Of a stretch of DNA of 64,000 nucleotides, positions 16,980-24,778 are shown piece after piece (within the stretch, counting starts at the first letter, position 1; each line of letters opens with the position of its first letter). The stretch is from NCBI RefSeq assembly GCF_900105725.1, contig NZ_FNLM01000034.1:1426001-1490000 (forward strand). Reading direction: 5' to 3'. The notes under the pieces were generated by a model. It was not told the DNA's origin. It saw only the letters and a list, made by a program, of their open reading frames with translations, and made no database searches. Source of the stretch: Gordonia westfalica (GTDB lineage: Bacteria; Actinomycetota; Actinomycetes; Mycobacteriales; Mycobacteriaceae). Both the position numbers and the translations under genes were made by a program.

Positions 16980-18212
16980 ATGGACATGAACTGGTCTCCG
17001 GCCGACGCCGCGTTCCGCGACGAGGTACGGGCGTTCCTCGACGAGAAGCTGACCCCCGACCTGCGGGCGGCGGGCACGCTGCGTACGTCGGTCTACTCCG
17101 ACCACGAGGCCTCGATGACGTGGCAGGCCATCCTGCACGAACGCGGGTGGGCCGCGCCGGCATGGCCGGTGGAGTACGGCGGTTGCGACTGGTCGCAGTC
17201 ACAGCACTACATCTTCAGCCGCGAGTCGATCCTGGCCGGCGCACCGTCGCTGTCGCCGATGGGCATCCGCATGGTCTCCCACGCGATCATGGCGTTCGGC
17301 ACCGAGGAGCAGAAGAACTTCTTCCTGCCCGGCATCCTCGACGGCAGCGTCTTCTTCTGCCAGGGCTACTCCGAACCCGAGTCCGGTTCCGACCTCGCGT
17401 CCCTGTCGATGGCCGCGGTCGACGACGGCGACGACCTCGTGGTCACCGGCTCCAAGATCTGGACCACCCACGCCTCCGAGGCCAACTGGATCTTCTGCCT
17501 GGTCCGCACCTCCCGCCAGGAGCGCAAGCAGCAGGGCATCACCTTCCTGCTCATCGACATGAACTCCCCCGGCATCGAAGTCCAGAACCTCGTCTTCGCC
17601 TCCGGTGAGCAGGTCCAGGCGCAGGTGTTCTTCGACGGCGTGCGCGTCCCCAAGAAGAACGTGCTCGGCAAGATCGACGACGGCTGGACCGTCGCCAAGT
17701 ACCTCCTCGTCTTCGAGCGTGGTGGCGGCGCGGCTGCCCCGGCGCTGCAGGTCATGGCCGAGCAGCTCGGTCGGGACGCCGCCTCGGTGACCGCACCCGA
17801 CGGCGGCCCGCTGTCGGAGTACCCGGCGTTCGCGGCCAAGCTCACCGACCTCCAGGTCCGCGCGAAGATCCTCGAGGTCCTCGAGTACCGCGCCCTCGCC
17901 GCGATGACCTCGGGAAAGGACCCGGGTTCGATCGCGTCGATGCTCAAGATCCTGGGAACGGAACTGAGCCAGGAGATCACGACGCTGTCCCTGGAGGCCG
18001 CCGGCCCGCACGGCCGCGTCTTCCAGCCCCACGCCACGCGCCCCGGCGGTCCGATCTTCCAGTACACGCCTCCCACCGACGGCTACGTCAGCGGCGAGCC
18101 GTGGCAGGCCGTCGCCCCGCTGCACTACTTCAACGACCGCGCCGGCTCGATCTACGCGGGTAGCAACGAAATTCAACGAAACATCCTCGCCAAAGCGGCT
18201 CTGGGTCTCTGA
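16980..18212 (+). CDS. Acyl-CoA dehydrogenase, alpha-type subunit
   Basis: The 410-residue FAD enzyme has the full acyl-CoA dehydrogenase fold: CQGYSEPESGSDLASL and KIWTTHA in the middle beta domain and YAGSNEIQRNI at the C-terminus. The usual C-terminal YEGT glutamate is Ala here; FERGGGAAAP (about 243-252) offers a glutamate on the helix used by isovaleryl-type and steroid side-chain enzymes. It is followed 20 bp later by a second, divergent acyl-CoA dehydrogenase gene. This two-gene arrangement is the hallmark of the alpha2beta2 enzymes of actinobacterial steroid catabolism (ChsE4-E5, FadE17-18 types), so it is likely one subunit of such a heteromer. The start could be ATG 16980 or 16986. 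Confidence 0.8.
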   Translation: MDMNWSPADAAFRDEVRAFLDEKLTPDLRAAGTLRTSVYSDHEASMTWQAILHERGWAAPAWPVEYGGCDWSQSQHYIFSRESILAGAPSLSPMGIRMVSHAIMAFGTEEQKNFFLPGILDGSVFFCQGYSEPESGSDLASLSMAAVDDGDDLVVTGSKIWTTHASEANWIFCLVRTSRQERKQQGITFLLIDMNSPGIEVQNLVFASGEQVQAQVFFDGVRVPKKNVLGKIDDGWTVAKYLLVFERGGGAAAPALQVMAEQLGRDAASVTAPDGGPLSEYPAFAAKLTDLQVRAKILEVLEYRALAAMTSGKDPGSIASMLKILGTELSQEITTLSLEAAGPHGRVFQPHATRPGGPIFQYTPPTDGYVSGEPWQAVAPLHYFNDRAGSIYAGSNEIQRNILAKAALGL

Positions 18213-18232
18213 CGGGTCACAGGAGAAAACTG

Positions 18233-19390
18233 ATGGACTTCACACTCACCCCCGAACAGCAGCTGCTGTCCGACGGACTCAACAAGTTCCTCGACGCACG
18301 CTACGACCTGCAGGTCAGCCGCGACGCGGCGAAGGTCGGCGAGGGCTGGCAGCCCAAGATCTGGAAGGCATTCGTCGAGGATCTCGGCGTCGTCGGCGCC
18401 TGCCTGCCCGAGGAGATCGGCGGCTTCGGCGGCGGCGCCGAGGAATTGATGGTCGTGACCGAGGCACTCGGACACGCGCTCGTCGTCGAGCCGTTCGTCG
18501 ACTCGGTGGTTCTCGGTGCCGGACTGCTGCACTCGACCGGCAAAGCCTTCGCGCTCGAGGCAGCCGGTCGCATCGCCGCGGGCGAGGCCCTCAGTGCACT
18601 CGCCGCACTCGAGGACGGCTCGGGCGGCGTGCTGTCGCGAATCGAGACCAGTGCCGACCGCGACGGTGAGGGATGGAAGCTCAACGGCCGCAAGGCCGTC
18701 GTCACCACCGCACCCATCGCCGACTATCTCATCGTCAGCGCCCGCACCTCGGGCGAGCCGCACGACCCCGCAGGCGTGTCGCTGTTCCTCGTCGACCTCG
18801 CCGACGGGGCACCGGAGGGACTCGAACTCCAGCGGCTGCGCACCATCGACGACCGGCAGGCCGCCGACATCACGTTCACCGATGTCCGGCTCCCCGGTGA
18901 CGCACTCATCGCCGGCGACGGTGCCATCGACCTGCTCGAGAAGGCCTGGGACACCGCCACCGCCGCGGTGGTCTCCGAGGCCGTCGGACTGATGCGCAAG
19001 GTCTTCACCGACACCGTCGAATACGCCAAGCAGCGTGAGCAGTTCGGCGTCCCGATCGGCAGTTTCCAGGTGCTGCAGCACCGCATGGTGGACATGCATC
19101 TGCAGCTCGAGCAGTCGGTGGCCGCCCAGTACTTCGCGATCCTGTCGCTCGACGCCGAACCCGCCGAGCGCGCCGCCGCGGTCTCCGCCGCCAAGGCGAC
19201 GATCAGCCGGGCCGCACGCTTCATCGGGCAGAACTCGGTGCAGCTGCACGGCGGCATGGGTATGACCGAGGAGCTGGCCATCGGCCACTACTTCAAGCGC
19301 CTCACCGCGATCGAGTACGAATTCGGCACCGCCGACGCGCATCTCGCCCGCTTCGCGGCCGCCACCGCGCAGACCCTGTTGGCCGAGTAG
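18233..19390 (+). CDS. Acyl-CoA dehydrogenase, beta-type subunit
   Basis: The 385-residue protein is a second acyl-CoA dehydrogenase, with MDFTLTPEQQLL at the N-terminus, QREQFGVPIGSFQVLQHRMVDM in the C-terminal helical domain, and MGMTEELAIGHYFKRL near the end. Substrate-domain motifs are weaker than in its partner, typical of the beta subunit that completes the FAD site in heteromeric enzymes. The start has an AGGAGAAAACTG ribosome-binding site. The last codons and TAG stop run into a dispersed repeat at 19384-19430. Confidence 0.8.
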   Translation: MDFTLTPEQQLLSDGLNKFLDARYDLQVSRDAAKVGEGWQPKIWKAFVEDLGVVGACLPEEIGGFGGGAEELMVVTEALGHALVVEPFVDSVVLGAGLLHSTGKAFALEAAGRIAAGEALSALAALEDGSGGVLSRIETSADRDGEGWKLNGRKAVVTTAPIADYLIVSARTSGEPHDPAGVSLFLVDLADGAPEGLELQRLRTIDDRQAADITFTDVRLPGDALIAGDGAIDLLEKAWDTATAAVVSEAVGLMRKVFTDTVEYAKQREQFGVPIGSFQVLQHRMVDMHLQLEQSVAAQYFAILSLDAEPAERAAAVSAAKATISRAARFIGQNSVQLHGGMGMTEELAIGHYFKRLTAIEYEFGTADAHLARFAAATAQTLLAE

Positions 19391-19430
19391 CGACAACCGA
19401 GCGCAGCGAAGACGCCGCGTATCGAGGTCT
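19384..19430. repeat. Dispersed repeat at a gene 3' end
   Basis: The sequence runs CGAGTAGCGACAACCGAGCG to CGTATCGAGGTCTGAC. It resembles the copies at 6474-6514 and 4516-4560 and again contains a stop codon (TAG) of the adjacent gene. The rest of the 204-bp gap to 19595 holds two near-identical TGTTC(G/A)ATGGGCG segments about 16 bp apart (about 19498-19527) that may belong to the following promoter. Confidence 0.5.
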
Positions 19431-19594
19431 GACACGCACGCACCTGCTCCCCCGCCGCGACGGCCACCGTCGCGTCGGGGGAGTTCTGCGTCCGAGTTGT
19501 TCGATGGGCGCGGTGTTCAATGGGCGGGAATCCACGTGCGTCCGGTCACACTGTGCGATTGCATGAGACCTACGAACAACTCGGAGGTAAAAGC

Positions 19595-19948
19595 ATGCAG
19601 GACTGGGATATTCGCTGCGATGTCGTGGTGGTCGGATCGGGCGGCGGAGCCCTCACCGGCGCGTACACGGCGGCGGCGAACGGACTGGACACGGTCGTTC
19701 TGGAGAAGACCGCGGTCTTCGGCGGCACATCGTCGTACTCGGGTGCGTCACTGTGGCTGCGCGGCAGCGTCGTACAGAAAGGGGCGGGACTCGACGACTC
19801 CACTGACAAGGCCCGCACCTATCTGCGGACGCTGCTCGGCGACACGGGGGCCGACCGGCAGGAAGCCTATGTGACGACTGCACCGGAGGTGGTCGATTTC
19901 CTCGAACGCGATCCGCACCTGGAGTTCGAAGTGCAGGCCCGCACGTGA
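19595..19948 (+). pseudogene. kstD: 3-ketosteroid Delta1-dehydrogenase, truncated (N-terminal 112 residues)
   Basis: The frame opens with an excellent site (GGAGGTAAAAGC-ATG) and encodes the FAD-binding N-terminus of a KstD flavoprotein: CDVVVVGSGGGALTGAYTAA, then FGGTSSYSGASLW at 42-54. Homology stops at about residue 112 (HLEFE, base ~19930). Five unrelated codons follow and the frame ends at TGA 19946. Full-length KstD has over 500 residues, so about four fifths, with all substrate-binding and catalytic tyrosines, is missing. The break coincides with the break in the convergent kshB gene. Function is lost. The 5' end is so well kept that the loss looks recent. Confidence 0.85.
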
Positions 19949-20591
19949 ACACCCGGTGGCCGTCGAGCTTCGCCGACAGTGCCGCGAGCTGAGCGACCGT
20001 CGGCACCCCCTGGACACTTTCGAGCCAGTGCAGCACCGTGAGCCGGCCTGCGTATGCGGCGGCGAGCTCACGCAGTTCGCCGGCGAAGATGACCGAGCTC
20101 TCGTCGCGGTTCGCATAGAAGAGGACCACTTCGTGCGATCCCTCGCTCAATGCTGCCTTGAGAATCGACATCACCGGCGTGATGCCACTTCCACCGGCGA
20201 ACAACAACAGGTCGTCGTCGAAGTCCTTGGGTGTGAACACCCCGGCGGGCGGCAGGACCTCGATCAGGTCGCCCGTTCTGACGTTGTCGCACAACCAGTT
20301 CGACGCATAGCCGGTGCTGGTTCGCTTCACCGTCACCTTCAGCAGGTCGTCGGTGAACGGTGAGCTGGCCAGGGAGTAGCACCGGGCCACCGAACCGGTG
20401 CGTTCACTCGGAATCCGCAGCGTGAGGAATTGCCCCGGGGTGTAGGCGAACTCGGCGTGGCGGTCGGCCGGGACCGTGAACACCAGTGAACGCGCATCCG
20501 GGGTCTCCTCGATCACCTCGGCGACCTCCAACGGCACCCCGCGCGAGGACGTCGTGACCTGTTCGGCCGCGTCGGTGATGGTCATGCTCAT
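19932..20591 (-). pseudogene. kshB: 3-ketosteroid 9alpha-hydroxylase reductase, truncated (lacks 2Fe-2S domain)
   Basis: The first 220 residues are a normal KshB-type oxidoreductase: FAD-binding RCYSLASSP (70-78), NAD-binding FAGGSGITP (131-139) and the segment ending VFTCGPA (214-220). The following C-terminal ferredoxin domain, with its CxxxxCxxC iron-sulfur ligands, is gone. The open frame instead reads antisense through the kstD remnant to a stop at 19653, giving about 92 unrelated residues. Without the 2Fe-2S domain it cannot pass electrons to KshA. The start ATG 20591 overlaps the maoC stop by 4 bp, so it was the last gene of a kshA-hydrolase-maoC-kshB run. Confidence 0.85.
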
Positions 20592-21475
20592 TGCCGCCTT
20601 CCGGACTCGTCGAAACCCGCCGCCCCGTTCGCGATGACCGGTTTGCCATCGTGCACCATCTCGAACGTCACCTCGCGCCCCGCACCGAACACGCGGAACT
20701 CCGCGTCGTCGCCGGGGAAGATCGCGGTGGCGAATCGGCCGTCGAGCGACCGCAGATCCGCGGGATGGGCGCCGATCAGCCGCGCGACGTCGAGTACTGC
20801 GGCGCCGAGAGCGCACAGCCCGTGCAGGATCGGACGCGGTTGTCCGATCCGCGACGTCGCGGCCGGGTCGATGTGGATCGGGTGGAGGTCACCCGTGAGG
20901 CGATACAGCGCAGCCTGATTCGGGGTTGTCTCAAATCGTCCGGTCATCGTCGGAGCGCCCTGCGGGGCAGCCGGCCTGCCGGGGCCGCGGTCGCCGCCGA
21001 AACCGCCGGCACCGGGCGCGAACAACGACCAGGTGGCGACGAAGTAGTCACTGCGGACCACCACCTCGAGCACCGCGGCCGAGCCCTTGTCCCAGACCTC
21101 CCCCACCGAGGCGGTCATCGTCACCTCACCGCGCGGCGGCAACGGTGCCAGCACGTCCAGCTGCTGCGAGCCGTGCAGGGCGGTGGTCGGATCGAAGGCG
21201 CCACGGGAGCCGAGCTCATCCGGGGCCCACTGTGCGAGGGTCAGCACGAAGGTCGGCAGCACACGGAACTGCTTCTCGAAGACCAGGTCGAGCTCGGTGG
21301 CCGACGCCCCGACGGCGAGCGCGTAGAGGATCGCGTCCCGCTCGTCATAGGAGACCGTGCGGCTGCCGAGATCGACGCCGCGCCACTCGCCCGTGTTCGC
21401 CGGTGTCCCGGTCGGCTGTGTCCCGGTCGGCTGTGTCCCGGTCGGCTGTGTCCCGGTGACCGGTGACGACGTCAT
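20588..21475 (-). CDS. MaoC-type enoyl-CoA hydratase (steroid cluster)
   Basis: The 295-residue protein has two hot-dog domains like the hydratase-2 part of peroxisomal multifunctional enzyme. The active-site motif is in the second half: YRLTGDLHPIHIDPAATSRIG (Asp and His of the hydratase-2 motif) and PILHGLC. A MaoC hydratase of this kind sits next to kstD in the Mycobacterium tuberculosis cholesterol cluster, supporting the steroid context. The N-terminus carries a repeated Thr-Gly-Thr-Gln-Pro stretch coded by a 15-bp tandem repeat. It overlaps both neighbours by 4 bp and is the only intact gene between two deletion junctions. Confidence 0.85.
   Translation of the reverse strand: MTSSPVTGTQPTGTQPTGTQPTGTPANTGEWRGVDLGSRTVSYDERDAILYALAVGASATELDLVFEKQFRVLPTFVLTLAQWAPDELGSRGAFDPTTALHGSQQLDVLAPLPPRGEVTMTASVGEVWDKGSAAVLEVVVRSDYFVATWSLFAPGAGGFGGDRGPGRPAAPQGAPTMTGRFETTPNQAALYRLTGDLHPIHIDPAATSRIGQPRPILHGLCALGAAVLDVARLIGAHPADLRSLDGRFATAIFPGDDAEFRVFGAGREVTFEMVHDGKPVIANGAAGFDESGRRQ
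21404..21457. repeat. 15-bp in-frame tandem repeat in the maoC gene
   Basis: Three full units of TGTCCCGGTCGGCTG and one degenerate unit encode the N-terminal (Thr-Gly-Thr-Gln-Pro)n run. The unit length equals that of the hsaE repeat but the sequence is unrelated. Confidence 0.85.
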
Positions 21476-21868
21476 CCCGCACCGCGCTTCAGGAAGGCCA
21501 GCACGGCCGACAGCCAGGCCTCGCGGGCTTCGATCATCGCCCAGTGCCCACAGCGGGGGAAGACGTGCAGCTCGGCGTCGGGGATGTCGCGCATCGGCAG
21601 GATCGCCGAGTCGACGGGGCTCACGCGGTCGTCGCGGCCCCAGGTGATCGGCGTCGGTGACGTCACCTTGTGCAGCTGCACCCAGTACGGGACGGTGTCG
21701 GCCATCGCGTTGGCGGCCATCGTCGCGGTGAAGGCCTTGGTGCTGTACATGCGTCGCGCGATCTCGAGGGTTTCCGGCTCGGTGGCCAGTTCCCACCGTT
21801 CCTCGATGAGCTCCTCGGTCACCAGCGACTGGCCGTACACCATCGCCGAGAGCCAGCGGATCAGTCGT
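21472..21868 (-). pseudogene. Alpha/beta-hydrolase (HsaD-like), C-terminal remnant
   Basis: About 130 residues of an alpha/beta-hydrolase C-terminus remain, starting near RLIRWLSAMVYGQSLVTEEL. The late triad members are visible: the aspartate in WGRDDRVSP and the histidine in FPRCGHWAMIE. The N-terminal half with the nucleophilic serine is missing. The lid segment resembles meta-cleavage product hydrolases such as HsaD. The upstream sequence in this frame is out-of-frame kshA. The stop overlaps the maoC start by 4 bp. Confidence 0.75.
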
Positions 21869-22319
21869 TCTCGTAACCCTCGATCTCCGGGATCGCGAGT
21901 TCCGGGGCGGGTTCGGTGCCCTGCGGGCAATGCCACACCAGCAGAACGCCGTTGCGCTCCATGGTCGTCCACGCCTTGGTGCGTGCGACCTTGGGGATTC
22001 GGTGCGCGTACGGCACGGACTCACAGCGACCCTTGCCGTTCCACCGCCAGTCGTGGAAGGGGCACGCGATGGTGTCTCCCTTGATCTCGCCCCGGGCGAG
22101 GTTGCCGCCCATGTGGCGGCAGAAGGCGTCGAGGACATGGAGTTCGCCGGTCGAGTCGGCGAAGTCGACGAGGTCGGTCCCGAATACCTGGACCTGGTGG
22201 GGCTTTCCGTCCCGGAAGTCCTTCGCCAACCCGATGCAGTGCCATCCACGTGCGAAACGCGTCGGGTTGGTTCCGGTGTCGATGCTGCGGATCTCGATTC
22301 GTTCCTGTTCGACGGTCAT
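21861..22319 (-). pseudogene. kshA: 3-ketosteroid 9alpha-hydroxylase oxygenase, truncated (Rieske domain only)
   Basis: The 152-residue frame encodes the N-terminus of a Rieske oxygenase of the KshA type. The 2Fe-2S ligands are complete: Cys67 and His69 in FCRHMGG, Cys86 and His89 in CPFHDW. Homology ends at IPEIEGYEND, where intact KshA continues for about 230 residues with the mononuclear iron and steroid pocket. A TGA follows immediately because the frame enters the hydrolase remnant. No hydroxylation is possible. The start ATG 22319 has TTGGAGAGACC upstream. Together with the kshB truncation, both parts of the 9alpha-hydroxylase are broken at this locus. Confidence 0.85.
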
Positions 22320-22388
22320 GGTCTCTCCAATGGGTGTAGGGCTGAACTGACGGGCTGAGATGAGAAGGCGTCGCGCTCGCGGTGGCGG

Positions 22389-22688
22389 CTAGGACGGCAC
22401 GGCCGCCGGGGATTCGGCGACGACATCGCCGGCGGACAGTGGCCGGACGCGGGGCTCCGACCTCGTCGACATCGGGATATCCCCGCGCCTCACGGCGGCG
22501 TCGATGCTGCGATCCAGTGCCGCACAACGGAGAACGTAACCGCAGTTGCCGTTTCCGACAGCGGATGCGGACGCCATCTCATGACAGGACTGTTTGGCCT
22601 CGGTGGTCCACTGGATGCTCGTGTGAGCAGGACTGTATTTCGCGACTGACACACGAGCGTCGCAGGTTCGACAGACGAGCGGCTGCAT
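22389..22688 (-). CDS. Small cysteine-containing protein upstream of kshA
   Basis: The 99-residue product begins MQPLVCRTCDARV, a CxxC knuckle, followed by further cysteines at C35, C49 and C55. It resembles a small zinc-ribbon or metal-binding protein. The C-terminal 40 residues look disordered. A ribosome-binding site GAGGAAGGGA precedes ATG 22688. It is transcribed toward kshA with a 69-bp gap, so may be the first gene of that operon. I do not recognise a named family; a role with the steroid oxygenase is inference from position only. Confidence 0.6.
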   Translation of the reverse strand: MQPLVCRTCDARVSVAKYSPAHTSIQWTTEAKQSCHEMASASAVGNGNCGYVLRCAALDRSIDAAVRRGDIPMSTRSEPRVRPLSAGDVVAESPAAVPS

Positions 22689-22774
22689 TGGTCCATCCCT
22701 TCCTCGGATGAGGAAAGCCTAGGAACCAGGGTGTGTCGGCTACCACACGATTTCAGCTCAGCGGAACAGCTCCG

Positions 22775-23563
22775 TCAGCTGTCCGTCCACACCGGCGCGC
22801 GCTTGGCGAGGAACGCCGACATCCCTTCCTGCGCATCGCACGTCATCGCGTTGGTCGACATCGTCTCCGACATCTCCACGTAGGCAGACGCCTCGTCGAG
22901 TTCGATCTGCTTGTAGAAGGCCTGCTTGCCGATCGACACCGTCCGCGCGCTCGATCCCGCGATCTGCAGCGCCAGCTCCCGGACCGTCGTGGTGAGGTCG
23001 GCATCGTCGACGACGCCGCTGAGCAGCCCCCACTCGGCGGCGGTGTCGGCGTCGATCGCCTCGCCCGTCAGCAGCATGTGCATGGCACGTTTGCGGCCGA
23101 CGGCCCGCGTCAGCGCAACCATCGGCGTCGAGCAGAACAAGCCGATCCGCACGCCCGGCGTCGAGAACTTCGCGCTGCGCCCGGCGACCGCGAGATCGCA
23201 CGTCGCGACGAGCTGACATCCGGCGGCGAAGGCCATTCCGGCGACCTCCGCGATGACCGGCTGACGCACCTCGTGGACGGTCCGCATCAGCTCTGCGCAG
23301 GTGTCGAAGACGGCGCGTTCGTCGTCCAGCGTGCGGTCGACGAGTTCGCCGAGGTCGTGACCGGCGGAGAAGGCCGGGCCTTCGGCACGGATCACGATGA
23401 CGCGCACGTCGGGGTCCTCGTCGAATCGGCGGAGTCCGGCGGTGACGGCTTTCATCGTGGTGGAGGACAACGGGTTCCGACGCCGTGCGTCGCCGAGGGT
23501 GATCACGCCGAGCGGCGCATCCACCTCCACCGACACCGCCTGCGTCTCGGTCGTTTCACTCAT
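22775..23563 (-). CDS. Enoyl-CoA hydratase/isomerase family protein
   Basis: The 262-residue crotonase has FSAGHDLGEL (oxyanion loop) at about 66-75, AGMAFAAGCQLVATCDLAVA (second oxyanion element) at about 108-127 and TPGVRIGLFCSTP at about 134-146. The first hydratase glutamate position reads Gln (GCQLV), as in ECHDC3-like members, so simple hydration is uncertain; isomerase, hydrolase or lyase activity on a CoA ester is possible. The start ATG 23563 has GAAGGGAG upstream. It lies 86 bp upstream of the small cysteine protein on the same strand. Confidence 0.8.
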   Translation of the reverse strand: MSETTETQAVSVEVDAPLGVITLGDARRRNPLSSTTMKAVTAGLRRFDEDPDVRVIVIRAEGPAFSAGHDLGELVDRTLDDERAVFDTCAELMRTVHEVRQPVIAEVAGMAFAAGCQLVATCDLAVAGRSAKFSTPGVRIGLFCSTPMVALTRAVGRKRAMHMLLTGEAIDADTAAEWGLLSGVVDDADLTTTVRELALQIAGSSARTVSIGKQAFYKQIELDEASAYVEMSETMSTNAMTCDAQEGMSAFLAKRAPVWTDS

Positions 23564-23692
23564 CGTCGGACTCCCTTCCGGAGATTCGTCAGTCGGCGGG
23601 GATCTCGTTGCGCGGACTTCGCCGATGCTGCGTCATAGATCAGAACCTACCGTCCGGGGAATAGCTCGACGCGGAAGCGGTTGACTCCTTTT

Positions 23693-24778
23693 GTGACCAG
23701 TACCGCGCTCTTCGAACCGATCACGCTCCGCGACGTCGAGATCCCCAACCGGATCTGGCTTGCGCCGATGTGCCAGTACAGCTGCTTCGCCGGCGACGGC
23801 GTACCCACCGACTGGCATCTCGCCCACCTCGGCGCCCGTGCCACCGGCGGTTTCGGACTGATCCTCACCGAGGCCGTGGCCGTCGTCCCCGAGGGCCGGA
23901 TCAGCCCCCACGACGCCGGACTCTGGAACGACGAGCAGGCGAGGGCCTGGTCCCGGATCGTCGACTTCGTACACGGGCAGGGTGCGGTCATCGGAACCCA
24001 GATCGCCCATGCCGGGCGGAAGGCGTCCACGTACTCCCCCTTCGGCGAGGGTTCGGGCTCGATCCCCCTCGAGGACGGCGGCTGGACGCCGGTCGGTCCG
24101 TCGGAGGTGCCCTTCGAGGGACTCGCCGATCCGGATGCGCTCACGGTCGATCAGATCGCCGAGGTCGTCGACGCGTTCGCCCAGGCCGCTCGTCGGGCCG
24201 ACGAGGCCGGCTTCGATGTCGTCGAGATCCACGCGGCGCACGGGTACCTGCTGCACGAGTTCCTGTCGCCCTTCTCCAACACCCGCACCGACGCCTACGG
24301 CGGCGACTTCGCCGGCCGCACCCGGATCGTGCTCGAGGTCGTCGAAGCCGTCCGCGCCGTCTGGCCGGAGTCGAAGCCGCTGTTCATTCGGCTCTCCGGC
24401 ACCGAGTGGCGCGACGGCGGCTGGGATGTCGCCGAGAGCGCCCGCCTCGCCGAGATCCTCGCCGCCCGCGGCGTCGACCTGATCGACGTCTCCTCCGGCG
24501 GCAACGTACTCGCCGACATCCCGGTCGGCCCCGGCTATCAGGTCGACCTCGCCCGCTCGGTCCACCGGGACTCCGGTGTCCCGACCGCGGCGGTCGGACT
24601 CATCGTCGAACCGGATCAGGCGGAGAAGATCGCCGGCGACGACGACATCACGGCCGTGTTCTTCGGCAGGGTCGCGCTGCGCGAACCGTCGTGGCCGCAG
24701 CGAGCCGCACACGAATTGGGCCTCCCCCGCGACGAGGCGCCGTACCCGCCGCAGTATCTGCGCGGCGCCTGGCGCTAG
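23693..24778 (+). CDS. Old Yellow Enzyme family NADH:flavin oxidoreductase (YqjM-like)
   Basis: The product (361 residues from GTG 23693; TTG 23681 is an alternative) is an FMN ene-reductase of the thermophilic-like/YqjM class. The class-specific cysteine is in LAPMCQYSCF (Cys27), and the substrate-binding pair is in IHAAHGYLLHEFLSP. The GRTRIVLEVVEAVR segment and VFFGRVALREP at the end complete the barrel. It reduces activated C=C bonds with NAD(P)H; the natural substrate is unknown. Its stop overlaps the convergent tetR-type stop by 4 bp. Confidence 0.85.
   Translation: MTSTALFEPITLRDVEIPNRIWLAPMCQYSCFAGDGVPTDWHLAHLGARATGGFGLILTEAVAVVPEGRISPHDAGLWNDEQARAWSRIVDFVHGQGAVIGTQIAHAGRKASTYSPFGEGSGSIPLEDGGWTPVGPSEVPFEGLADPDALTVDQIAEVVDAFAQAARRADEAGFDVVEIHAAHGYLLHEFLSPFSNTRTDAYGGDFAGRTRIVLEVVEAVRAVWPESKPLFIRLSGTEWRDGGWDVAESARLAEILAARGVDLIDVSSGGNVLADIPVGPGYQVDLARSVHRDSGVPTAAVGLIVEPDQAEKIAGDDDITAVFFGRVALREPSWPQRAAHELGLPRDEAPYPPQYLRGAWR

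Noticed and set aside
21861..22319. Stand-alone Rieske ferredoxin instead of truncated kshA
   Set aside because: The sequence continues past the Rieske domain into the KshA-specific IPEIEGY segment and then stops at a frame change into hydrolase sequence, so truncation fits better.
19430..22400. KstR or KstR2 operator near kstD, kshA or the acyl-CoA dehydrogenase genes
   Set aside because: No AAC...GTT or CAAG...CTTG type palindrome of the right form was found by eye upstream of these genes.
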